From Streptomyces himalayensis subsp. himalayensis (GTDB lineage Bacteria; Actinomycetota; Actinomycetes; Streptomycetales; Streptomycetaceae), in contig NZ_JACEHE010000018.1 of NCBI RefSeq assembly GCF_013778455.1, positions 111,637-175,636 of the forward strand: a DNA stretch of 64,000 bases. Direction: 5' to 3'. The notes beneath the pieces were generated by a model that was given only the letters and a program-made list of their open reading frames with translations, did not search any database and was not told the origin of the DNA. Numbering within the stretch: the first letter of the stretch is position 1; each line of letters begins with the position of its first letter. Below, one piece after another: positions 1-7,671 of the stretch. The translations under genes were made by a program, and so were the position numbers.

Positions 1-788
1 GCCACCGGCAGCCCGGCGGCCACGCCGCCGGCCCCCACCAGCACTGCGAGCGAGGTGAATCCGTCCGTCCGCGCGTGCAGACCGTCGGCGACCAGGGCCG
101 CGGAACCGATCCGGCGGCCGGTGCGGATGCGGTAGCGGGCCACCCATTCGTTGCCGAGGAAGCCGATCAGCGCGGCCGCGGCGACGGCCGGCAGGTGCTC
201 GACGTCGCGCGGGTGCAGCAGCCTGTCCACGGCGGTCCAGGCCGCGAAGACGGCCGAGAGCCCGATGGTCAGCACGATGACGAGTCCGGCCAGGTCCTCG
301 GCACGGCCGTAGCCGTAGGTGAAGCGGCGGTTGGCGGCGCGCCGGCCGAGCACGAAGGCGATCGCCAGCGGTACGGAGGTCAGGGCGTCGCCCGCGTTGT
401 GCAGGGTGTCACCCAGCAGCGCAACCGATCCGGAGAGCGCGACGACGACTCCCTGGAGGCATGCGGTGGCGCCCAGCACGGCGAGCGAGATCCAGAGCGT
501 ACGCATTCCGGCCGAGGAGCTCTCCATGGCGCTGTCGACCTTGTCGGCCGCCTCGTGAGAGTGCGGGGTGACCAAGTGGGCGAGGCGATGGCGGAGTCGG
601 GCCCATCGGGGACCGCCGTGCTCGTGGCGGCGCGCGTGCCCAATGCGACGTGCCTGCTCGTCGCTGTGGTCGCGCTCATCGCTGTGCCCGTGCTCATGGC
701 TGTGTCCGTGCTCATAGCGGCGCGCGTGCTCGTGGCTGTGGGCGGGCTCATGATCGTGCTCATGGCTGTGCGCGTAGCGACCGTTCAC
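1..788 (-). CDS. Cation diffusion facilitator (CDF) heavy-metal efflux protein, C-terminus cut by window edge
   Basis: A membrane antiporter that would export Zn2+/Co2+/Cd2+-like divalent cations from the cytoplasm. The reading frame starts at a GTG (788) and opens with a His-rich cytosolic tail of about 45 residues (HSHEHDHEPAHSHEH and similar), then hydrophobic helices. Two CDF metal-site signatures are visible: GDTLHNAGD in the second helix region and ADGLHARTD later (HxxxD). The His-rich stretch normally buffers or senses metal. The gene is divergent from an ArsR-type gene, with a palindrome between them, so metal-induced derepression is the likely control. No ribosome binding site precedes the GTG and a -10-like TAGTAT is correctly placed for leaderless transcription. 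The cytoplasmic C-terminal domain lies outside the window. Confidence 0.9.
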   Translation of the reverse strand, partial: MNGRYAHSHEHDHEPAHSHEHARRYEHGHSHEHGHSDERDHSDEQARRIGHARRHEHGGPRWARLRHRLAHLVTPHSHEAADKVDSAMESSSAGMRTLWISLAVLGATACLQGVVVALSGSVALLGDTLHNAGDALTSVPLAIAFVLGRRAANRRFTYGYGRAEDLAGLVIVLTIGLSAVFAAWTAVDRLLHPRDVEHLPAVAAAALIGFLGNEWVARYRIRTGRRIGSAALVADGLHARTDGFTSLAVLVGAGGVAAGLPV

Positions 789-789
789 G

Positions 790-807
790 TGTGCATACTA
801 ATGCACA
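790..807. promoter_or_regulatory. ArsR-type operator palindrome over the CDF -10 box
   Basis: Perfect inverted repeat TGTGCAT-ACTA-ATGCACA. On the minus strand TAGTAT (800-795) sits at exactly -12 to -7 if transcription starts at the GTG at 788, so a bound repressor would cover the -10 of the efflux gene. Binding by the neighbouring ArsR protein is inferred. Confidence 0.65.
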
Positions 808-817
808 CATCGGGGGC

Positions 818-845
818 TTGGCATCTGTTGACCGCGTCCTACGAT
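818..845 (+). promoter_or_regulatory. Predicted promoter of the ArsR gene (leaderless)
   Basis: TTGGCA (818-823), 16-bp spacer and TACGAT (840-845), with the ATG at 852 exactly seven bases past the -10 box, as expected for a leaderless message. No Shine-Dalgarno sequence is present. The complement of the same -35 hexamer is also placed to serve the divergent efflux gene. Confidence 0.45.
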
Positions 846-851
846 GGCTCC

Positions 852-1226
852 ATGACAGCCACCGAGGACCGTCCCGCACCTGCACACAAGACGCAGGTGC
901 GGGAGCAGGTGCACCCCAGCGGTGCCGCCCAGTTCGCCGCCGCTGCGAACGTCTTCGGGATGCTCTCCGACCCGACCCGGCTGCACCTCGTGTGGACGCT
1001 CGCCCAGGGCGAGGCGGACGTCAACACGCTGACGGCGGCCAGCGGCGCCGCCCGCCCCGCGGTGAGCCAGCATCTGGCGAAGCTGCGGCTCACCGGTCTC
1101 GTGCAGATGCGCAAGGAGGGGCGGCGTTCGGTCTACGCCCTGCACGACGGGCATCTGCGGCGCCTCGTCACCGAGGCGCTCAACCACGCCGACCACCTGG
1201 TGACGGGCGCACCGCCGCACGACTGA
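852..1226 (+). CDS. ArsR/SmtB-family metal-responsive repressor
   Basis: A 124-residue winged-helix repressor. The core reads as ArsR/SmtB: a helix with LSDPTRLHLVWTL, the recognition helix region ARPAVSQHLAKLRLTGLV, and a beta-wing RKEGRRSVYAL. The N-terminal tail carries His residues and the C-terminus HLRRLVTEALNHADHLV holds several His that could form an alpha-5 type metal site like CzrA/SmtB. This is inference; there is no CxC arsenic motif. The open frame extends far upstream, but ATG 852 matches the family length and has a promoter positioned for leaderless expression. It is divergent from the CDF exporter and probably represses both genes until metal binds. Confidence 0.9.
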   Translation: MTATEDRPAPAHKTQVREQVHPSGAAQFAAAANVFGMLSDPTRLHLVWTLAQGEADVNTLTAASGAARPAVSQHLAKLRLTGLVQMRKEGRRSVYALHDGHLRRLVTEALNHADHLVTGAPPHD

Positions 1227-1257
1227 CCGCCGCACCTCCGAGCCCCCGCAGCCGCAC

Positions 1258-3072
1258 CTACGCGCTCATGAACTCCCGTACGGCCAGCGCGCGGTCGACG
1301 ATCCTGACGTCCCCGACCCACGCGTTGAGCAGCTGGTCGAGGACGCCCGCGTACTCGTAACCGCCCAGCAGCCAGGGCAGACCCCGTGTTGCGACACCCG
1401 TGGACACCGCCGTCGGGTTGCGCACCACCGGGCAGCTCTCGATGTACATCGTGGTGTGCCGCCCGTCGTTGACGACCGCCACGTGCTGCCACCGTCCGAG
1501 CGGTGTCTCGTGGCCCCAGTTGGTGATCACGTCGCCGCCGGTGGGCGGGAAGACAGCCCACTGTGTTTCGCGGTCGTTGGAGAGCGAGAGGGTGGCCGGG
1601 GGTTCCTCGGAGCCCTCGGCGGCGCCCGCCCTGCCGAGGATCGCGGACCAGGCGTTGCGTGAGGCGTCCCAGTCGGCCGGGAGCCGGAAGAAGGCCTCGA
1701 TGGTGTAGCCGCGCGGGAAGGTGGCGCGGTTCAGCGGGGCGTCATCGGTCGTACGAAGGTATCCGCCCCGCAGCGGCGGCTTGCCTCCGTCCAGGCGCAG
1801 GCTGCCGTGGGCGGGCTGGTCCGGGTGGTGCGCGCTCGACCAGGTGAGGGCGCCGGACGGGCTGCCGGACACACGAACGGCGCTCAGGTCGTTGCCGTGC
1901 CCGGACAGATCGATGACACGGGCGCCGTCGGCGAGCGCCGCGCCCTCCTCGCCGGTGTCGAAGCGCCAGTACGCGACCGTGCCCGGTATCAGCAGAGCGG
2001 AGGCGGGGCGGGCGGGGCGGGCGGGCACCGGGGCGAAGCCCGAGAAGCGCTGCTCGAAGTCGATCGCGAGGGAGAACCGGTCGTCGGGACCGGTGAGTTC
2101 GATCTCTTCGCGTTCGAGCTCGTTCAGTTCGTCGGCGGCCTTGCTGAGCAGCCAGGGCGAGAACGTCTCGACGTCGATCGTGCCGCGGGCGACGTCGAAG
2201 TGGTACAGGCGGATCATCGCGGAGCCGCCGTAGTAGCGGTTCTGGTAGTTGGTGAGGTGCAGATGGACCTCACGTCCGGCCGCGTTTTTGCGCACGGTGC
2301 GGGCGGCGGGCCAGTCGTGGCCGTTGAGGGTCAGGAAGATCTGGTCGTGGGACTCGATGAGCCTGTCCCACACCTCCTGTCCGTGCGCGCTGAGTCCACC
2401 GTCACCCTCCACAAGCTGGTGGGTGGTGAGGATGACCGGCGTCCTGGGATGGTCGGCCAGGACCTTCTTCGCCCAGTCGTACGCCCCGGACGACGGCCGC
2501 CAGTCCAGTGCGAGGACCAGCCACTCGCGTCCGGCGGCCCGGAACACGTGGTACGTGTTGTAACCGTCGGGGGTCGCACCGCGGAAGGCGGGCGACGAGG
2601 CGAAACGGTCCGGGCCGAACGTGTCGAGATACGGGCTGTCGCCGCGCTGGTCGTCGGTGCTCGAGCGGATGTCGTGGTTGCCGGCCAGCACGCTGTAGCC
2701 GACGCGCCGGTCGTCCAGCAGCTCGAACGCCTTGCCGATCGCAGCGAACTCCTCCGGGCTCCCGTTCTGCGTGAGGTCGCCCAGGTGGGAGAGGAACACG
2801 ATGTTCTCGTCACGGCCGCGCTGGAGCAGGTAGCGCAGCGACGCCTCGACGGGGGCGGCCTGGATGCTCGGGCCGTCGAAGAGGTACTGCGTGTCCGGCA
2901 TGACGGCGACCGTGAATCTGGGGCTGTCCGGGTCGGGAGCCCATCTCTCGGCGGCCGCCTGGGCGGGTACGGCCGCCACTGCGGTGGCCGCACCGGCGAG
3001 TGCCGTGGCGGAGAGGAACATACGTCGGTTGAACCCCGGGCGCGGACCCGGTCCCTGGTGCTCTCGGCACAT
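1258..3072 (-). CDS. Secreted LamG-domain metallophosphoesterase
   Basis: A 604-residue exported two-domain phosphoesterase. The N-terminus has a twin-arginine motif (NRRMFLS) followed by a hydrophobic stretch and an AQAAA-like cleavage region, suggesting Tat export. Residues about 50-330 carry calcineurin-like metal-binding motifs: MPDTQY, GDLTQNG, GNHD, TTHQ and GHDW. After a linker, residues about 390-600 form a laminin G/concanavalin-like domain (IEAFFRLP, LGRWQHVAVV, TMYIE), which usually binds carbohydrate or cell-surface ligands. GGAG lies seven bases before ATG 3072. It is divergent from the PHP-domain gene; together they look like an extracytoplasmic phosphate-scavenging pair, though the true phosphoester substrate is unknown. 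Confidence 0.85.
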   Translation of the reverse strand: MCREHQGPGPRPGFNRRMFLSATALAGAATAVAAVPAQAAAERWAPDPDSPRFTVAVMPDTQYLFDGPSIQAAPVEASLRYLLQRGRDENIVFLSHLGDLTQNGSPEEFAAIGKAFELLDDRRVGYSVLAGNHDIRSSTDDQRGDSPYLDTFGPDRFASSPAFRGATPDGYNTYHVFRAAGREWLVLALDWRPSSGAYDWAKKVLADHPRTPVILTTHQLVEGDGGLSAHGQEVWDRLIESHDQIFLTLNGHDWPAARTVRKNAAGREVHLHLTNYQNRYYGGSAMIRLYHFDVARGTIDVETFSPWLLSKAADELNELEREEIELTGPDDRFSLAIDFEQRFSGFAPVPARPARPASALLIPGTVAYWRFDTGEEGAALADGARVIDLSGHGNDLSAVRVSGSPSGALTWSSAHHPDQPAHGSLRLDGGKPPLRGGYLRTTDDAPLNRATFPRGYTIEAFFRLPADWDASRNAWSAILGRAGAAEGSEEPPATLSLSNDRETQWAVFPPTGGDVITNWGHETPLGRWQHVAVVNDGRHTTMYIESCPVVRNPTAVSTGVATRGLPWLLGGYEYAGVLDQLLNAWVGDVRIVDRALAVREFMSA

Positions 3073-3414
3073 GGCCGACTCCGATCTGCCGTTCGGGGGG
3101 TGGCTGAATACGCGTACGGGCGCGGCGGACGCCCGCGCAGTGTCACGCAGAGAGGTACGCGGGGCCGCTGTCGCACAGGCTTACACCCGGGAACGAGGAG
3201 GTGTCAGGAGTCCGAAGCGAGCACAGCGATGATGGTCGCGTCGAGCAGCGGAGTCGGGACTCGTGCCCGGCGGCCCACAGTGGCGCTCCGCTTCCGGGCA
3301 AGCGATACGACCCCGGCCCGCCGCCGCGCCCTGACTGTTCACCTCCGCTTCGCCCGACCGCTCTGGATCACCCGTTACCGTGCGCGGCATCCGCCTCGCC
3401 GAAGGAGCTCCGCC
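3073..3414. other. Divergent intergenic region of the two phosphoesterase genes
   Basis: 342 bp between divergently transcribed exported phosphoesterases. It must hold both promoters, but I see no convincing -35/-10 pair or palindrome. No gene of family-typical composition is visible. Confidence 0.5.
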
Positions 3415-5073
3415 ATGTCCAGACCCCTGCCCGTATGGGCCGACCCGCGGGTGTCCGCGACCTCGCTCGACGCCCAGGGCCTCAGCCGACGCGGACTGCT
3501 GCGCCGGGCAGGGCTGTTCGGCGCCGCGTTCGCGGCCGGCGCGGCGCTGCCGGCGGGCCAGGCGTACGCCACCACGGGCGGGAACGACCCCGAGCTGGTC
3601 TATCTGGTGGGCGACCACCACAACCACACGGTCTACAGCCACGACGCCAAGTACACGTTCTCCCAGATCGCCGCGGCCGGTGCCGAGTACGGCCTGGACT
3701 GGCTGGTGTTCACCGAGCACAGCAACGTCGGGCACGCGAAGTACGGCGCGCAGCTGGAGCACGACCAGATCCTCCAGGCCCGCGCCGACAACCCCCGGCA
3801 GCTGATCTTCCAGGGCCTGGAGTGGTACATCCCGGGCGCCGAGCACTGCACCGTCTTCACCCCGCCGGGCCCGAACGAGGTCGACGTACTGACCCGCTTC
3901 GAGACGGCGTACGACGGCAAGCTGCTCGGCTACACCGCGGGCGCGCCGAACGACCCCAACACGGCCCGCAACGAGGCGCACGCCGTCGCGGCCCTCAAGT
4001 GGCTCGCCGAACAGCGCCGCACCGGCTACGTCGACGACGTGCTCGTCCTCGCCAACCACCCGCTGCGGCTCGGCATCGACTCCCCGCACGAGATGCGCAA
4101 CTGGCGCGACGCAGCCCCCGGCATCATGATCGGCATGGAGGGCGCACCCGGTGCCCAGGGCGCGGCGCTGCCGGGCTGGCGGGGGACGAACAGCATCCGC
4201 GGCGAGTACGAGAACGCTCCCTCGGCCAACTCATGGGCCGGCTATCCTCGCGACGCCTATCTCACCTACGGCGGCTTCGACTGGGCGACGGCGACGGTCG
4301 GCGGCCTGTGGGACGCGATGCTCGCCGAGGGCAAGCTGTTCACGATCACGTCCAACTCCGACGTGCACCGGGTCGTGTTCGACACCTGGAAGAACGGCGA
4401 CTGGCTGCCCGGGCAGAACTTCGACAACACCGGACGCCTCCCGGATCCGGTGAACACGACCGAGCCGCAGCCCGGTTCCGACTTCTGGCCCGGTCAGTTC
4501 AGCCGGACCCACGTGGGCGTGACGCGCTACGGCTACCGCAGTGTGATGGCCGGTCTGCGGGCCGGCCGGGTGTGGGTCGACCACGGCCACCTCGTGGACG
4601 GCATCGACGTACGGGTGCACGGTGCGGACGGCCGGGGCCGGGGTGCCACGCTGGGCGGACGGCTGCATGTGCGGCGCGGCGAGAAGATCACCCTGTCCGT
4701 GACCGTGACGACGGCATCGCGCCGCAACCCGTACGACATCCTGCCCGAGCTCGCCCACGTGGACGTGGTACGAGGCGCGGTGCGCGGCCCGGTCGCGGAC
4801 CGCGACGAGTGGCGGGCGCCCGACACCAGGGTGACGCACACCTGGGACGTGTCGGGGCGTACGGGCACGTACACCCTCACGCTGCCGATCGGCGCGGCCG
4901 AGGAGTCCTTCTACCTGCGGCTGCGCGGCAGCGACGGCAACCGCAACGGCGCGGGATACCTGGGCGCCGCGATCGACCCGCACGGCCCGCTGACGCACGA
5001 GCCGGGCAACGGCAACCCGTGGCTGGACACGTGGTGCTACACGAACCCGGTCTTCGTGGATGTGGAGGGCTGA
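3415..5073 (+). CDS. Tat-exported PHP-domain phosphoesterase
   Basis: A 552-residue protein with a Tat signal (SRRGLLRRAGLFG, hydrophobic core, AYA cleavage site near residue 47) and a polymerase-and-histidinol-phosphatase (PHP) metal-dependent domain. Metal-ligand motifs visible are VGDHHNHTVYSHD, FTEHSN, ANHP, MEG and SNSDVH. The last 150 residues look like a beta-rich accessory domain. ATG 3415 is chosen because GAAGGAG lies eight bases upstream and it gives a complete Tat signal; the frame is open far upstream but those codons do not look coding. Related exported PHP proteins are generally annotated as phosphoesterases of unknown substrate. Its partner across the divergent promoter is another exported phosphoesterase. 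Confidence 0.85.
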   Translation: MSRPLPVWADPRVSATSLDAQGLSRRGLLRRAGLFGAAFAAGAALPAGQAYATTGGNDPELVYLVGDHHNHTVYSHDAKYTFSQIAAAGAEYGLDWLVFTEHSNVGHAKYGAQLEHDQILQARADNPRQLIFQGLEWYIPGAEHCTVFTPPGPNEVDVLTRFETAYDGKLLGYTAGAPNDPNTARNEAHAVAALKWLAEQRRTGYVDDVLVLANHPLRLGIDSPHEMRNWRDAAPGIMIGMEGAPGAQGAALPGWRGTNSIRGEYENAPSANSWAGYPRDAYLTYGGFDWATATVGGLWDAMLAEGKLFTITSNSDVHRVVFDTWKNGDWLPGQNFDNTGRLPDPVNTTEPQPGSDFWPGQFSRTHVGVTRYGYRSVMAGLRAGRVWVDHGHLVDGIDVRVHGADGRGRGATLGGRLHVRRGEKITLSVTVTTASRRNPYDILPELAHVDVVRGAVRGPVADRDEWRAPDTRVTHTWDVSGRTGTYTLTLPIGAAEESFYLRLRGSDGNRNGAGYLGAAIDPHGPLTHEPGNGNPWLDTWCYTNPVFVDVEG

Positions 5074-5171
5074 CCAGACCCGGGCAACCCGGGCCATCAG
5101 GCTCGCCGCCCGGCGTGCCGGCCGGCGAGCCGCACGACCAGGCGTGGGCTCACCAGGCGGCGGGCGTGCTC

Positions 5172-5846
5172 CTACGCATCGGCCGCCGTCACCGCCCGCA
5201 GATGCGCGCCGCTTCCCCCGGCGTGCCGTCCTCCGCGCGTCCGCGCGCGGGGGGCGCGGCGTGACTCCCTCAGCACCAGTGTCATACGCGAATAGCCCAG
5301 ATTCTGCAGGGTCCTCGGCGTCTCGCCGACGATCCGGCAGTCGGTGCGGCCCCACCGCGGATCGGGGTGATTCAGCGGCCGTACGGCACCGTCGTGGTGC
5401 ACGGCCTCCTCGCCCGCCTGCCGGATCCAGCGCGGCAGTCCCTGCTGGTACGCGGCGTCCATGATCGGGTCCTGCGCGATGTCCCGGCGGATGGACTGCA
5501 GAACGCCGTCCTGGCCGTACCGTTCGACGGCGGCCGCGAAGCCGGCCAGCATCGGCAGGCACCAGCTCGACTCGTGTTCGGCGAGCACCGTGGCGGCGTC
5601 CGGGTGGAACAGGACGAACCGCAGGAAGTTGTGGCGCGGCATGGCCGTGGGATGCGGGCGGACGCCGCGGAACAGTGCGTCGAACGCCGCGTTGGCGAGG
5701 ACGACGTCCCACCGGTGGTCGAAGACGAGGGAGGGGTGGGAGACCGCTTCCAGCAGCACGGCGTAGTCCTGCAGATACGCCTGCGCTTCGAGGCTCGCGG
5801 GTTCGGGCTCGGGTGCGGGCCGCAGCCCTCCGGCGTGATGTGGCAT
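5172..5846 (-). CDS. Orphan MmyB-like ligand-binding domain, no DNA-binding domain
   Basis: A 224-residue protein matching only the C-terminal sensor half of XRE/MmyB-type regulators: LLEAVSHPSLVFDHRWDVV, ANAAFDALF, and a long helical part with WCLPMLAGFAAAVERYG and the end motif LGYSRMTLVL. Full regulators of this family carry an N-terminal helix-turn-helix; here the frame upstream of ATG 5846 meets a stop (TGA, near 5886) and no helix-turn-helix appears in the other frames. GGGGTGA precedes the start, and a good promoter lies upstream, so it is probably expressed as a stand-alone domain. It may bind a ligand or another protein, or be a decayed regulator. Confidence 0.7.
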   Translation of the reverse strand: MPHHAGGLRPAPEPEPASLEAQAYLQDYAVLLEAVSHPSLVFDHRWDVVLANAAFDALFRGVRPHPTAMPRHNFLRFVLFHPDAATVLAEHESSWCLPMLAGFAAAVERYGQDGVLQSIRRDIAQDPIMDAAYQQGLPRWIRQAGEEAVHHDGAVRPLNHPDPRWGRTDCRIVGETPRTLQNLGYSRMTLVLRESRRAPRARTRGGRHAGGSGAHLRAVTAADA

Positions 5847-5900
5847 CGGAAGGTCACCCCTCTTGCGAATGCGGCCCCAGGGCCTTCACGCCGCTCGGCG

Positions 5901-5929
5901 ATCCTGCTACCCCGGCACGACCATGTCAA
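5901..5929 (-). promoter_or_regulatory. Sigma-HrdB-like promoter of the MmyB-like gene
   Basis: On the minus strand TTGACA (5929-5924), a 17-bp spacer and CAGGAT (5906-5901) give a near-consensus vegetative promoter about 50 bp upstream of the start at 5846. Confidence 0.55.
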
Positions 5930-5941
5930 CTATCGTGACAT
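5923..5941. promoter_or_regulatory. Inverted repeat overlapping the -35 box
   Basis: ATGTCA-N7-TGACAT covers the -35 hexamer of the promoter above, the right place for a repressor site. The cognate regulator is unknown; the local gene lacks a DNA-binding domain. Confidence 0.4.
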
Positions 5942-6042
5942 TTACGGCCTGTTGAGGACTGGGTTCTCGCCACAGCCTGGGCGATGCGCTGGTGTGCGGC
6001 GCGGCAGCGCGGCACGGCAGCGGTGCACAGCGACGTGCGACC

Positions 6043-7086
6043 TCATGTCGCGCTGCGCTCACTCGCCTCCCGCAAATCCCGCTCCACGTCCGGGGAAACG
6101 CCGAAATCAGCCGGTCCTTCCGCGACGGGCAAGCCGTCTCGCAACAGCTCCCGCCATCGCTGCCGGCTCCAGTCCGCCGGCCGCGTCGTGGCCATGAAGT
6201 CCTCGACAAGCGAAAGAAACCGCACGGGATCGGCGTGAAACGGAAAGTGCCCCGCCCCCTCGAAGATCTCCAGCCGGCTCCCCGGCATCGCGGCATGCGC
6301 CCCGTGCGCATGCCCCACCGGCACCACACTGTCCCGCGACCCCCACATGAGCATCGTGGGCATGCCCTCGGTCAGATAGCAGCGGTCTAGCATGGTCACG
6401 ACCTGTCCGCGCCAGTCGACGACGGCGCGCAACGTGCGGATGAACGCGCTGCGCGACGTGGCGTCGGGCAGTGCGTCGACGAGCTTGAACAACTCCGAGG
6501 CGTCCTGCCCCAGATCGGTGTCCAGCAGCCGCATGAGACGGGCGAAGAGCCCCGCCTGCAGCCGCATACCGGGCAGCCGAAGCGTCGACAGCAGCAGATC
6601 CGCACCCGGCAGGGACACCGCCCGCAGCACGGGGTTGACCTCGCGGCCGACGCCGCCCGCGCTGACGAGGATGAGCCGGTCGGTGCGCTCGGGGAACTGG
6701 TAGGCGAACTGCATCGCCACGCCGCCGCCGAGCGAGTGCCCGACGAGCGTGGCCCGTTCGATTCCGAGTACGCCGAGCAGATCCCGCATGCCGTTCGCGT
6801 AGGCCGCCACCGAGTAGTCCGCGCGCGGCTTGTCCGACGCGCCGTGGCCGAGGAGATCGGGGGCGATGACGGTATGGCGACGCGCCAGGCCGGGGATGAC
6901 CTCCGCCCAAGTGGCGGATGAGTCGCCTATTCCGTGGATGAGCAGTATCGCGGGGCCTTCGCCTGCGATCCGGTACGCGCGGCGGTAGCCGTGTACGACG
7001 CGATGGTGCAGCCGCATCTCTTCCTCGTCCACGGAGCGCAGCCGCCCCGCGCGGTGCTGCGGGCCCGGGCCTGGTTCGCCGAACAC
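6043..7086 (-). CDS. Alpha/beta-hydrolase-fold enzyme
   Basis: A 347-residue soluble alpha/beta hydrolase. The catalytic set is visible: oxyanion motif IHGIGDSSATW, nucleophile elbow GHSLGG, acid in MWGSRDSVVP and the histidine in GAGHFPF. GTG 7086 is preferred over more upstream starts because GGAGG lies seven bases before it and the conserved part begins soon after (RLRSVD, LHHRVVHGYRRAY). The protein is close to a hydrolase common across Streptomyces, but its substrate is not known to me. The C-terminus continues about 40 residues beyond the last fold motif. It stands alone, followed on the same strand by the MmyB-like gene after about 200 bp. Confidence 0.85.
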   Translation of the reverse strand: MFGEPGPGPQHRAGRLRSVDEEEMRLHHRVVHGYRRAYRIAGEGPAILLIHGIGDSSATWAEVIPGLARRHTVIAPDLLGHGASDKPRADYSVAAYANGMRDLLGVLGIERATLVGHSLGGGVAMQFAYQFPERTDRLILVSAGGVGREVNPVLRAVSLPGADLLLSTLRLPGMRLQAGLFARLMRLLDTDLGQDASELFKLVDALPDATSRSAFIRTLRAVVDWRGQVVTMLDRCYLTEGMPTMLMWGSRDSVVPVGHAHGAHAAMPGSRLEIFEGAGHFPFHADPVRFLSLVEDFMATTRPADWSRQRWRELLRDGLPVAEGPADFGVSPDVERDLREASERSAT

Positions 7087-7427
7087 GGGCTCGCCTCCGT
7101 TCCCTTGCAAGTCCCCGAAAACGCCGTTCTGTTCTGCGGACGGTGGTCCTCCGCCCGCTTCCTTCGAGCCTAGAAGCCTTGCCGCACAAGGGATTTCAGT
7201 GAGGTTTCGCCTCGGATAAACGGCAGCGCTTTCTACGGGCCGGGTCGGCTGGAAGGTGTAAGGGAACAGGCTGGTCACCAGGCGTTTCCGGGGATTGTCA
7301 GTGGCGCAGGGCAAGCTGGGCTGTGACAGAGCGCTGTGCGCCGCTTCGGTACGTCACCGCCGCCCCTGCGGTACGTCGCCTCGGCGGCGCACGGCCTAAA
7401 GCGACGCGATTCGGGGAGAGCCGACCC

Positions 7428-7664
7428 ATGCAGATGCCCACCGCCGTCCTGACCGGGCACGAGCGCACCGCAGTCCAGGCGTACCTGCGCCTGCTGCACA
7501 CCGTCCGCGCCACTCTCGACACGTCGGCGACCACGCCGCGCCCGGTGATCGTCCCGGAAGCCGCGCTCGCCGACGCCGACCGTGCCCTGGCACTGGCCGG
7601 GCTGGCGGGCAACGAGGAGGCGTTCTTCGCGCTGGTGCGCGGCTGGTGCACCGAGGATGGCTGA
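7428..7664 (+). CDS. Small conserved-looking hypothetical protein
   Basis: A 78-residue, probably helical protein (HERTAVQAYLRLLHTVRATL, then ALADADRALALAGLAGNEEAFFALVRGW). ATG 7428 follows GGGGAGAG; another ATG is two codons downstream. The upstream open frame begins at 7323 but has no ribosome binding site. No signal peptide, membrane helix or known motif is visible. It converges on the Lrp gene with only a few bases between. Codon use is typical of the surroundings. Function unknown. Confidence 0.6.
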   Translation: MQMPTAVLTGHERTAVQAYLRLLHTVRATLDTSATTPRPVIVPEAALADADRALALAGLAGNEEAFFALVRGWCTEDG

Positions 7665-7671
7665 CGAGCCA

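Noticed and set aside
1807..3414. Long N-terminal extension of the PHP-domain frame
   Set aside because: It lies antisense to the metallophosphoesterase gene; a binding site and Tat signal start at 3415.
5079..5093. CCCGGG-CAA-CCCGGG hairpin between the PHP and MmyB-like genes
   Set aside because: A 6-bp stem is too weak to call a terminator in this GC content.
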